From NCBI RefSeq assembly GCF_905171775.1, contig NC_053496.1, forward strand, positions 180,205,759 through 180,269,758: 64,000 nucleotides of DNA. Reading direction: 5' to 3'. Made by a program: the position numbers and the translations under genes. The stretch is from Rana temporaria (lineage: Eukaryota > Chordata > Amphibia > Anura > Ranidae). Below the pieces are notes generated by a model, which did no database searches, was not told the DNA's origin, and worked only from the letters and a program-made list of their open reading frames with translations. Of the stretch, positions 28,883 to 40,590 are shown one piece after another. The number at the start of each line of letters is the position of its first letter. Position 1 is the stretch's first letter.

Positions 28883-30615
28883 TCACTCAGGACAGGAACT
28901 TGGCTTCTCCCCCGTGTGAGATCTCCGATGTTGGTAAAGATTGGCACTCTGTAAAAAACATTTCCCACACTCAGGGCAGGAATACGGCTTCTCACCTGTG
29001 TGCCTTCTCTGATGTTTTTCAAGATGGCACTTCTGTGAAAAACATTTCCCGCACTCGGGGCAGGAATGCGGCTTCTCACCCGTGTGCAATCTCCGATGAC
29101 TATAAAGAGAGGATTTCGATGAAAAACATTTCCCGCACTCAGGACAGGAATACGGCTTCTCCCCCGTGTGAGATCTCCGATGTGCGACAAGTTCTAATTT
29201 TTTTACAAAACATTTTCCGCACTCAGAACAAGAATACAGATTCACACCCGTGTGCAGTCTCTGGTGATAACTAAGAGTGGACTTATCTAAAAAACATTTC
29301 CCGCACTCTGAACAGCAAAAAGGCTTCTCCCCTGTGTGAGAACGTTGATGTGTGACAAGACGTGATTTATATAAAAAAGTTTTCCCGCACTCAAGACAGG
29401 AATGCGGCTTCTCTCCTGTGTGAGACCTTTGATGCATGACAAGACGTGATTTATATATAAAACATTTTCCGCACTCAGGACAGGAATATGGCTTGTCCTG
29501 TGTGTGAGACCTTTGATGTGAGACAAGATTTGATTTTTGTTGAAAGCATTTCCCGCACTCAGAACAGGAATACGGCTTTTCCCCTGTGTGAAATCTCTGA
29601 TGTATGGAAAGATATGACTTTCTGGTAAAACATTTCCCACACTCAGAACAGGAATACGGCTTCTCCTGTGTGTGAGACCTTTGATGTGTGACAAGATTTG
29701 ATTTTTGTCCAAAACATTTCCCGCACTCAGGGCAGGAAAACGGCTTCTCACCTTTGTGAAATCTCTGATGTATGGAAAGTGTATATTTGTTTGAAAAACA
29801 TTTCCCGCACTCAGGGCAGGAATGTAGTTTCTCTCCTGTGTGAGTTATTTTATGCACATTAAGACGGGATTTCAAATCGAACCATTTCCCGCACTCAGAA
29901 CAGGAAAACCTCTTATCGGTTGGAAGGAAGGCACCGTCCCGCACAGTCTGCGGTTCCTCAGGATAAGAGGAATACGATGGTCCTGCACCGTCCCGCACAG
30001 TCTGAGGTTCATCAGGATAAGAGGAATACGATGGTCCGCTACCGTCCCGCACAGTCTGAGGTTCCTCGGGATCAGAGGAATACGATGGTCTGGCACCGTC
30101 CCGCACAGTCTGATGTTCCTCAGGATAAGAGGAATACGATGGTCCGGCACCGTCCCTCACAATCTGAGGTTCCTCGGGATAAGAGGAATACGATGGTCCG
30201 GTACCGTCCCGCACAGTCTGAGGTTCCTCGGGATCAGAGGCATACGATGGTCTGGCACCGTTCCGCACAGTCTGAGGTTCCTCAGGATAAGAGGAATACG
30301 ATGGTCCGGCACCGTCCCGCACAGTCTGCGGTTCCTCAGGATAAGAGGAATACGATGGTCCGGCACCGTCTCTCACAGTCTGAGGTTCCTCAGGATAAGA
30401 GGAATACGATGGTCCGGCACCGTCCCGCACAGTCTGAGGTTCCTCAGGATAAGAGGAATACGATGGTCCATCTACACTGTGTGGTGCCGGATGGACATTT
30501 GAGGTAGTCGGGTTTTCTCCTGGACTATACTGTGTGATGTCCTCATCTTCTACTTTACAGTCTGGAGACAAAGTGAGACAATCCTCTGAGGTTTTCCTCA
30601 TCTCCCGTCCATCTA
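28883..30615 (-). CDS. Gene C terminal exon: 10 acidic repeats plus 12 zinc fingers
   Basis: Ten copies of the 18-residue repeat (29935-30470) include variants RPSYASDPEEPQ and GPSYSSYPDEPQ. They are followed by twelve intact fingers, the most regular array in the cluster. Contact residues run LSRV, NYTI, QSNT, RSYI, QSNS, YSRM, YSRT, DSTY, KLEA, SSSS, QCHK, QANQ. Linkers 3/4 and 5/6 are TQEKP and TQDKP rather than TGEKP. The exon ends CPE-TGA. Confidence 0.92.
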
Positions 30616-33600
30616 CTAAAATAGAAATACAAAGATTATTACTAGACATGAGCTGATTGGTTCCCCTAAACCAGGACTCTGCCCACATCAGGCAGCTTTG
30701 TCTCTGAGGATCTTACAATTCCCCCCCTCAAGGTAACCAGTAAATGGCTCCTCTGATCTCCTACCAGTTCAATTCTTTCCTGACCTCTCCCATTTGTATC
30801 ATTAGGTAGGTGGGGTGGAACCCAGTTTGGTTATTTGGGTGACTGCGCGGATTAATTTTGGGTTATTAACCAATGAGAACTCTCCTTTATAGGAGTGACA
30901 GTGATGAGGGGATTATAGGACGAGTGTCCTATAATCCTCCGGTTCCCCATGTCCTCCTCTGTGCGCTGCTCCCTGTTCGACTACTGACATAGTCCACGCC
31001 TCATCAGTGCCACTTATCAGTGCCCATAAGTGCTGCATATTAGTGCCACTGTCACATGACGTAAAAAATAAAGTATCAGTAATCGGTATCGGTGCATACT
31101 TGGAAAAAAAGTGTCGGTACTTGTACTCAGTCTTAAAAAAGTGGTATCGGTGCAACCCTAGTTAGGACTATATAGTATCGTGACCATGTAATGTACAACG
31201 TAGAGTATATAAAGCAGGGGTCAGGTGTATGAAATGTACAACGTAGAATACATAGTGCGGGGGTGAGGAGTACGTAATGTACAGCATAGAGTACACAGTG
31301 CAGGGGTCAGGAGTATGTAATGTACAGCATAGAGTACACAGTGCAGGGGTCAGGAGTATGTAATGTAGAGCTTAGAGTACACAGTTCAGGGGTCAAGAGT
31401 ATGTAACGTACAGCATAGAGTATATAGTAAATGATTCAGGAGTATTTAATGTACAACATGGAGTTAATACTGAAGACATTAGGACTACGAAAAGTGCAAT
31501 ATAAATCATATAGTGAATGTATTTACTATAAATGACCGACCTGTGCTGATTTCTGTAGGAGTGTCCTCCTTTATAGATGTCGCCAATTTTCCATCCTCCT
31601 CCATAGACTGCTGATCATCCCTCACACACGTCTCTTCTTCTGTTTTAACCTCAACTTTTATATCTATCAGATCTTCACCCTATACCAAGAGAAGGATAGA
31701 AACTTAAAATTTAATGTGACATCACATATAATAAATGTGATGGAGTCACATTGGGCGGGAGGGCCGTGGAACGCAGCTTTCCTTAGAGAGGTCGGGAAAC
31801 TTCCTGTTCAGCTCTCCGGGCCCCTCTTATGTGTAAATCACCCTGCGTCTATTACAGGCACAGGTTGACTAAGAAGCCCAGTCTGGTCTGCTCTAACCAG
31901 ACTCGCCCTACAACCACACCGGACTCAGCATTTTGTTTTACCCCTGTTATCCTGGGTGTTATAGGTGTTGAAAGTTGGAGAGGCTCCTTCACTTGGGACA
32001 GAAACTTTTATCAACAATATCTGAAGATAAATGAATTCCACTGTATCAGACTACTGGGACATTGTATGAGCTTTGCCTCATAGCCTGTTGTAGACCAGTC
32101 TCGAATGCATGATTAATCAAAGTATTGCTTAGATGTGGATTACATGGTTAATTGAATCCCCTATTGTTTGTGTCTGTCTGCTAGTATTGTCCCCTCCACC
32201 TATATATATTTAATATCTGATTCGTATGTCTAGACTGGAGGAAGCTATATATTGACAGAAGCAACTAAGCAGGGTGCTGGACAGCTACTGCCAGGATTAA
32301 CCAGGTAGCCGACATGGCCAGCCGGGGTGGGGGGCTGCTGCCGGGTGGGGCAACGTACTGGGGCAGCCCTTGGCCTCCAGAGACAGGACCGAGGCACACT
32401 CTCCCCTCCTCGCCGGCCCGTCGAGCAGCTTCCAGTAAACCAAAGTCTTTGGGTTTCCGGTGGGAGTATGGATGCAAAGCTAAAACTTCCACCTGTGTGG
32501 GTCTGTCACACCAAGGTCTGTCCAGCGCCCCCCTCAACCCTCTCTTCCCTTGCAGCTAACCTGCACCTTCTCCCCCTCACTAGCCTTCTCCCTCTTTCCC
32601 CTTTCCCCTCTCTCTTTATACTTTCACCTATGTCTGCTCTTCTTTACTCCACACCCAAATGTATTTCCGTCCGGTTCTATGGTTTCGTTTTGCGATACGT
32701 ATAGACTTTCAGTGTATTACCCTGAGTGACGACTACGTGCATTCCCCTTGGAGCTGTCTCCTGAAACATGCTAACTCTGTGATTTATATTGTATTGCTTT
32801 CTGTACTGAACATCTGCTCCACACTCATGTCGTTATTTTATCAAAATATTAATAACAACATATTTGACTCTAAAACTTCCACCTGACTGCCCCCTGCCTT
32901 AAGCCTCCCGACTGCCCCCTGCCTTAAGCATCCCGCCTTTCGTCACAGAAAAGATCTACACATCATCTCACAAGTCCATGCCCCAGATGTTTTGTTCAAC
33001 CAACCTTGTAATGGTGGGGGATGGTGTGATCTTCCTGTGTGGAATCCCGGGAATACAGAGGACCTCCCCCTCCCAAAGACTGCTGAGCTCCACTCATCGA
33101 CATCTCTTCTTCTTCCTCTTTAATCTCAGCTTTGATGTCTTCCAGTTCCTCATCCTAAACCCCAAAGATGTTTAAAATTAAACAAGAGATTACATAGAAG
33201 AATGTCCTCCCTTATGCCGTGTACACACGACCATTATTCATGTCATAGAAAAAAACAAAGTTTTTCTTGACGTGATTCCTCTCAAACCTGCCTTGCATAC
33301 ACACGATCGTGATAAAAAAAAGCTTGAGCAAAGCGCGGTGACGTACAACACGTACGACGGCACTATAAAGGGGAAGTTCCATTCGAATGGCGCCACCCTT
33401 TGGGCTGATTATGCAAATTTCCCTTCTCAAAACTTGCTTCCGTCGTTAAAGCCTACACACGACCGTTTTTTCACGACGAAAAAAACGACGAGAAAAAATA
33501 GAGCAGGTTCTAAATTTTTAATGGCCATTTTTCTCGTCGCGAAAAATGCTCTGGAGTCTACACACGACCGTTTTTAACGACCGATTTAAAAAAATTGCAT

Positions 33601-36252
33601 TTTTCTCGTCATGACAAACGGTGGTGTGTTAGAATTATGTTCTAGTTGCTCAGTCCCACCTACCTGATGATGATGGGGGATGATGTGACCTTCCTGTGTG
33701 GAATCCCGGGAATACAGAGGACGGGGACATCTCTCTGGTGGGTTCCCATTACTGGATCCATTCTCCATGATGGCGCCATCCAGACCTTGTCTGTTACTGG
33801 ATAATGTCCCAGAATTCCCGGCACCGCTCACCTCTCCTGTCAGCAGCTCCATCATCTTCTTGGTGACTTCTAGAATCTTCTCCATGTTGTGTCTCTCAGG
33901 TTTTAGGGAGTCACATGGAGGCACTGTGATGGTCATATGATCACCTGGCTTCAGAAGAGGAAATCTCTGTATTGAGAAACCAATAGGAATATCAAATTAG
34001 AATCCCAGAATCCTCCTCACCTCTCCGGTCTGGTGTACGTTTTATAAACAGAGATAAGAGTGATGTCATGTGACTTCCCAGAATCCTCCTCACCTCTCCG
34101 GTCAGCAGGTAGATGATCTCCAGGGTGAGGTTTAGGATCTTCTCAGTCATGTGACTCAGGTCTTCCTCCATCCTCATTGGTGCCGTCATCTGATCTATAC
34201 AGATCTCCTTGTAGATGGATAACTTTCGTAACTGAAAGTAAGAATTATTTGGATGGTTTTGGTCACACAATAATAGGATGTGGGGTGGGGGGCTGCTGGA
34301 TTAGGCATTTGCTTTGCTCTGTTGGGTTTGTTTTTGTTTCTGAACTGGTTTTGATTCGTTTTAGATCTGCAGACAAGGAATGATAGGGTTCTGAGTTGAG
34401 AGTGTCTCTGTCATACAGCTCAGAGCCTGCACTGACAGTTCCCCCTCCCTCCTCCCTCGGACGGGAGACCATGGGAAATGTGAAGCTAAGAAGCTGAATT
34501 TGATCATTCAAATGCTGGGCATCACAATTCATGCAGTGCACCCTGCAAGAGTGGGGCAGGGGCAGAAAAACAGTTCAGCTCTCTCCTCCTTGCCAGGGAG
34601 GTGGATTGGGGAACTGTCAGTGAAGACTCTGGGCTCTATGAGAGAGACGCTCATAGTTTAGAGTACTGCTGAGGAGGCACTGATGAGAAGGCACTGACAG
34701 GCAGCATTGATGATTACTGATAGGCTGCACTGATGAGCGGCATTAATGAGCACTGATAGGCGGCATTGATAGGGCTGCACTGATAATCTGGGCACTGATG
34801 ACCAGTGCCCAGATTATCAGTGTAAACAATGTACTGACAGTCTTTCAGGTCAATGGCTCTCTTTTCTCCACACAAAGCATGGGAGGAAAGGATTGCAGAT
34901 AATGTGAAAGTCTGTTTACATGTGATCAGCTCATCACCTTGTAAAGGCGTGATCTGTGGTTAGCTGTGTCCAAAAGACACAGCAGTCACAGAGTGTGCTG
35001 GATGTGTGCACAAGGAGGTACATGGGAGGCAGGGTTCTGGGAGGATGTCTATGGATGCCCTGCCAGAACTGGAAGCCCGGGGCTCGGATGGAAGAAGGGG
35101 AAGGTCCGAGGGGCCCATTCATGTTTTTTTGCACCGGGGCTCTAAAGGTTCTATTTACACCTCTAGTATGGGGGGGGGGGATTTTATTCTCCTCCCTCCA
35201 GCGTGGGTAGGACAGCAGGAGTCAGGGGTTTGTTCTCTTAGTTGCCAAGTTTACTGTAGTATCCGGGACCTTGTACAGAGTGGCGGTGAGTTCCTGGTAT
35301 TGTGAATTCCAGTACCAGGCTCTGACACAGTCTATGTCATGGGAAGGTATTGGACGGCTCCCTCAGACCCACAAAACGGGCCTGCTACATGAGTCTGTGC
35401 AAAGAGATCCTCTAACAATGAGTGTGTACCCAGGGTGAAGGACTTCCCTTCTTCAATCTACTTGGTCTTCTGAAACATAGTAACATGGGAAGAAGGTGGA
35501 GGCTGCCTTCATTTCCTGTCAGGGGTTCTGTAACGGGGTCTGAAAACCAAGACCAAGGGTAACCCCCAACACCGGAGCTCTACATCCTCCTCTTCCCTCA
35601 CATCCCTGACTGACTCCTCGGAGTCCTTCAGAATCACCATCATCTCATAGGCCCCCAGAGTCTTCAGCCCTATCACCCCCTCACTGCCAGTCAGCTACTC
35701 TACTTTCCTCAGAACCCTCAGTATTTTCCCTCTGATACCAATAATGGAACATAGTCTTCATGGCAGGCTGGGGAAAGATTTATTCCTCCTGACCAGCAAT
35801 GTAATGGGCTCTATGCCCCATACTCCTGACCCCGGCACTCCATCACTGTGTTGGCTGCATAATGTAATGATTGCCCATTGGCTGCCTGTGTAATGTAATA
35901 ATTGCCCTTTGTAGGCCATGTATGGTCAGGATGGTCATTGTCTTGTCTATTTATTATCATGGCTGTTTTTTTCGAGGAACATAGTATTAGAATTTAAGTC
36001 CAAAATAAAGAAAATTCCTGGCCCCGTAAGTGGTGAAATATTCTGGCCCTGAAGGATTTAATCTACGTTTCCATACTATATATGTGTGTATCATCATCTT
36101 CTGGAGATAAAGGACATCACAGTGACTATGGAGGAAGAGGACGGAGATGACAGGGGGGGGGTTCTGGATGTAAATAGAAAATAATATCTTATTACCTCCT
36201 CTGCTGCCTTTCTGCTTCGTGCCACACGTAGCTTCCTGTTTGTATCTGACAT
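28883..36252 (-). CDS. Gene C: C2H2 zinc-finger protein lacking the KRAB exon
   Basis: Minus-strand exons are 36252-36196, 34222-34094, 33948-33832, 33762-33664 (exon 5 with altered acceptor), 33154-33005, 31679-31541 and 30615-28883. The KRAB exon present in A, B, D and E is deleted between exons 3 and 5. Using the AG in catggag directly before AATGGATCC keeps the frame, giving 807 codons plus stop. With the exon 2 start (34189) the product is 777 residues. The protein would keep the helix exons, acidic linkers and twelve intact fingers but lack the KRAB box, so it may bind DNA without KRAB-mediated repression. A 1.2-kb LTR-like insertion lies between exons 6 and 7. Confidence 0.75.
30616..31540 (-). 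other. Gene C intron 7
   Basis: Includes about six copies of a roughly 43-bp minisatellite (31180-31460) also present in A and D. The segment ending gtatcggtgcaaccctagtt (to about 31161) recurs at about 57103-57122. Confidence 0.5.
31737..32945. mobile_element. LTR-like insertion in gene C intron 6
   Basis: Absent from the homologous intron of B and D, where catatagaaaagatc is continuous. It begins TGTGATGGAGTCACA and ends near TTCGTCACA. A segment gaagc...ggggtgctgg is related to 57340-57363. It contains direct repeats of ctgccccctgccttaagc (about 32888-32930). No open frame of note. Confidence 0.5.
33215..33628. mobile_element. Harbinger-like MITE between gene C exons 5 and 6
   Basis: Starts tgccgtgtacacacgacc after TTA (33212-33214) and ends acggtggtgtg before TTA (33629-33631). 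The homologous site in B is uninterrupted. Confidence 0.65.
34223..36195 (-). other. Gene C intron 1
   Basis: Contains short 23-24-bp repeats (34680-34800, core ggcagcattgatgagcactg type), a conserved block 35220-35530 and the CRE-like block at 36075-36145. No exon seen. Confidence 0.45.
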
Positions 36253-36285
36253 CACTTCCTGTCTTCCATAGAGACTTCCTGTCTG
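36196..36285 (-). promoter_or_regulatory. Gene C first exon and promoter-like motif
   Basis: The ATG at 36252 lies in the CAGGAAGTGATGTCAG motif. The frame MSDTNRKLRVARSRKAAEE is 19 codons, i.e. 30 nt shorter than B and D but still in phase with exon 2. The 5' end of the exon is not visible. Confidence 0.5.
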
Positions 36286-37174
36286 GGTAGAAGCAAGATC
36301 ACCACCTTTTGGAGCTTAGAGAAACTGCAGCCCCAAGAAACGTCTCGTAATGTGTACACAGGCCTTGTGCTGTGTGTGTGTATGTACGGTATATCCTTAT
36401 AGATGGGCCATCTCCACTGCCACCAAGGGGGAGAAAAATATATTACTGCCTAGGCTAGACCTTCTCAGCCAGAGTTCCTCCAATAGGCGTTCTTTAAGAA
36501 ATTAACAGTTTCTATATAGCGGCGCATGGCAATTTATTTTTTGTAGAATACACTATGCATATACTGTAATTTGTGATTAAATAACATTTCTTACAATACA
36601 TAATTCTAATCATAATACAGGGGTCAGTTTCACCCCCCCCCCCCTTTAATTATATGGGGGTCAATGTTACCCACCATTAAATAGGGGTCAGTGTCATCCC
36701 CCAATCCCTCATAATACAGGGGTCAGTGTCAACCCTCCCCTTCATAATATGGGGGTCAGTGTCACCCCCTTAAACATACAGTGGTAAATGTCAGCCCTGC
36801 ATAATACATTGGCCAGTCACTGATATGTGGGGTCCTCCTTACCAGTGGTCTCCAAACCATGGCTCGGGAGCCAGATATGGATCTTTGCTTGCTTTTACCT
36901 AGCCCTTGGGGCACTATTTCATCCAATGATACCAACATTGGTGAATAATTCCCCCCCACTGACACCAGTGAAGGGCGAAATTCTTCCCAATGACACCAAT
37001 GATGGGACACAATTCCTCCCAATAACAGGGCACAATGTCACCCAATTATACCAACAATGGGGCCAAATTGTTTTTCTTTCACTGATTTCAAGACCTTTTG
37101 TATTCCCAATGGCCACAGTTCAGCCCCCCTAAAGTCTTAAGGACAGTAAACTTGCCCTTTGTTTAGAATGTTTG
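36286..37174. other. C-D intergenic repeats
   Basis: About five degenerate copies of cataatacaggggtcagtgtc (36600-36790), then short repeats with ccaatgacaccaatgatggg (36940-37060). No gene seen. Confidence 0.5.
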
Positions 37175-37417
37175 GAGACCCCTGCTCTATACTGACACAT
37201 TGATATGTGGGGTCCTCTATACTGACACAACGATATGTGGGGTCCTCTATACTGACACACCGATATGTGGGGTCCCTCTATACTCACACACTGATATGTG
37301 GGGTCCTCTACTGACACACTGATATGTGGGGTACTCTATACTGATATGTGGGGTCCTCTTTACTGATATGTGGGGTCCTCTATACTGACACACTGATATG
37401 TGGAGTCCTCTATACTT
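37175..37417. repeat. 30-bp minisatellite, short array
   Basis: About eight copies of a 30-base unit containing gacacactgatatgtggggt, directly beside 43-bp array 3. Confidence 0.88.
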
Positions 37418-37436
37418 CAAAACCTGGACTGAACAG

Positions 37437-38208
37437 GTGCTGTATATGTTATACTCCTGACCACTACACTCTGTACCCTGGGCTGTATATATTATACTCC
37501 TGACCACTGCACTCTGTACCCTGGGCTGTATATGATATACTCCTGACCACTACACTATGTACCCTGGGCTGTATGATATACTCCTGACCACTACACTCTG
37601 TACCCTGGGCTGTATATGATATACTCCTGACCATAACACTCTGTACCCTGGGCTGTATATGATATGCTCCTGAGTCCTGACCACTACACTCTGTACCCTG
37701 GGCTGTATATGATTTTCTCCTGACCACTACACTCTGTACCCTGGGCTGTATATAATATGCTCCTGACCACTGCACTCTGTATCCTGGGCTGTATATGATA
37801 TACTCCTGACCACTACACTCTGTACCCTGGGCTGTATATGATATACTCCTGACCACTACACTCTGTACCCTGGTCTGTATATGATATACTCCTGACCACT
37901 ACACTCTGTACCCTGGGCTGTATATGATATGCTCCTGACCACTACACTCTGTACCCTGGGCTGTATATGATATACTTCTGACCACAGTACTCTGTACCCT
38001 GGGCTGTATATGATATACTCCTGACCACTGCACTCTGTACCCTGGGCTGTATATGATATACTCCTGACCACTGCACTCTGTACCCTGGGCTGTATATGAT
38101 ATACTCCTGACCACTGCACTCTGTACCCTGGGCTGTATATGATATACTCCTGACCACTGCACTCTGTACCCTGGGCTGTATATGATATACTCCTGACCTC
38201 TGCACTCC
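37437..38208. repeat. 43-bp minisatellite, array 3
   Basis: About 18 copies of the same unit as arrays 1, 2 and 4, 3' of gene D. Confidence 0.92.
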
Positions 38209-38678
38209 AGACCTTTATTCTCAGGTAACTCTAATCTGATGACCTGTAAAGTCTATTAAAGCCTCACCCATGAACAATGTCTGGATATGGAAGATTGTCA
38301 TCATTGCACCGACACACACAAGAGTTTTCAATACATTTTTTATTATAATTTGAAGAAGATTACAGACATAAAATCAGGAAATAATAAAGGTAGACATCCG
38401 ATTGGTCGGGAAAATCACTTGTTAGAACAATGGGAAGAAACTGCGCTTCCTGCCAAACCTATAAAGTAATAAATCCCGATATGTGACGGCGGCACTCACT
38501 GCTACCCGACTAAAATACACCAAATCCAATACAACACCAAGTGTTACACTGACCTTTATATATCATCTCATATCATTGTTTTATTTATTCAACTAATCTT
38601 CCAAAAATAATCCTCCAATCGTCTGCGAAGGTTTCCACCCCAAAATGTACTCAGCCAATGAGAGGTAAGGAATCCATT

Positions 38679-38684
38679 TTTATT
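38679..38684 (-). terminator. Polyadenylation signal, gene D
   Basis: AATAAA about 260 bases downstream of the gene D stop in conserved 3' flanking sequence. Confidence 0.55.
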
Positions 38685-38941
38685 TTTATCCTGCTATCAA
38701 TGGCCGACACGGTACAACACTTCATCCATGTCTTTGGTGATCTCTGATCTCCTTATCAACTGTTTCTTACATGATGAAGATCAGCCATGGAGTATATCTG
38801 AGGTGTATATCAGGGTGTGCTTCTTCCCCACATGTCCAGCAACATTCATATACAAGACATTTCCCGCACTAATACACGTCAAGGGTTGTGTGGGACCCCC
38901 TGATGTACAGGAAGACAGGACTTTAGTGAGGAACAATTCCC

Positions 38942-40590
38942 TCACTCAGGACAGGAACTTGGCTTGTCCCCCGTGTGAGATCTCTGATGTTTGTAAAGAT
39001 ATGAATTCCGTGAGAAACATTTCCCGCACTCAGGACAGGAATACGGCTTCTCTCCTGTGTGAGATCTTTGATGTTTGACAAGGTCTGATTTCTGTGAAAA
39101 ACTTTTTCCGCACTCAGGACAAGAATACGGCTTTTCTCCTGTGTGAGATCTTTGATGTGTGGCCAGGTCTGATTTCTGTGAGAAACATTTCCCGCACTCA
39201 GGACAGGAATGTGGCTTCTCACCGGTGTGCAATCTCTGATGCATGTGAAGAGAGGACTTTGCTGAAAAACATTTCCCGCACTCAGAACAGGAATGAGGCC
39301 TTTCACCTGTGTGCAGCCTCTGATGATAATTAAGAGCAGACTTTTTTAAAAAACATTTTCCGCACTCTGGACAGCAAAAAGGCTTCTCCCCCGTGTGAGA
39401 CCTTTGATGTGTGTCAAGACGTGATTTAATTGCAAAACATTTCTCGCAATCAGGACAGGAATACGGCTTTTCCCCCGTGTGAGACTTTTGATGAATGACA
39501 AGATCTGATTTCTGTGTAAAACTTTTCCTGCACTCAGGGCAGGAGAACGGCTTTTCCCCCGTGTGGGTCTTTTGATGTTTGACAAGAACTGATTTATATC
39601 CAAAACATTTCCCACACTTCGGACAGGAATAAGGCTTCTCTCCTGTGTGCAAAATCCGGTGGCTGTAGAGATGGGATTTCTTTGAAAAACATTTCCCGCA
39701 CTCAGGGCAGGAGTGCGGCTTTTCCCCCGTGTGAAACTTTTGATGTTTGGCAACAGACGATTTTTGTCCAAAACATTTCCCACAATCAGGGCAGGAATAC
39801 GGCTTCTCACCTGTGTGGGTTCTTTTATGCTCATTGAAACGGGATTTAAACTGGAAATACTTTCCGCACTCACTACAGGAAAACCTTTTATCTGTTGGAA
39901 GGACGGCACCGTCCCGCACAGTCTGAGGTTCCTCAGGATAAGAGGAATACGATGGTCCGGCACCGTCCCGCACAGTCTGAGGTTCCTCAGGATAAGAGGA
40001 ATACGATGGTCCGGCACCGTCCCTCACAGTCTGAGGTTCCTCAGGATAAGAGGAATACGATGGTCCGGCACCGTCCCTCACAGTCTGAGGTTCCTCAGGA
40101 TAAGAGGAATACGATGGTCCGGCACCGTCCCACACAGTCTGAGGGTCCTCAGGATAAGAGGAATACGATGGTCCGGCACCGTCCCTCACAGTCTGAGGTT
40201 CCTCAGGATAAGAGGAATACGATGGTCCGGCACCGTCCCTCACAGTCTGAGGTTCCTCAGGATAAGAGGAATACGATGGTCCGGCACCGTCTCGCACAGT
40301 CTGAGGTTCCTCAGGATAATAGGAATACGATGGTCCGGCACCTTCCCGCACAGTCTGAGGTTCCTCAGGATAAGAGGAATACGATGGTCCGGCACTGTCC
40401 CGCACAGTCTGAGGTTCCTCAGGATAAGAGGAATACGATGGTCCATCTACACTGTGTGGTGCTGGATGGACATTTAAGGTAGTCGGATTTTCTCCTGGAC
40501 TATACTGTGTGATGTCCTCATCTTCTACTTTACAGTCTGGAGACAAAGTGAGACAATCCTCTGAGGTTTTCCTCATCTCCCGTCCATCTA
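38942..40590 (-). CDS. Gene D terminal exon: 10 acidic repeats plus 11 zinc fingers
   Basis: Ten copies of the 18-residue repeat (39904-40445) are followed by eleven fingers, each with both Cys and both His. Finger 1 has Phe in place of the hydrophobic-core Leu and finger 2 has Val. Contact residues run FSRE, QSSK, KSHS, YSVK, QSDI, ISRT, KSAY, ASSM, QSDT, QSDK, RSYK. The exon ends CPE-TGA. Confidence 0.93.
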
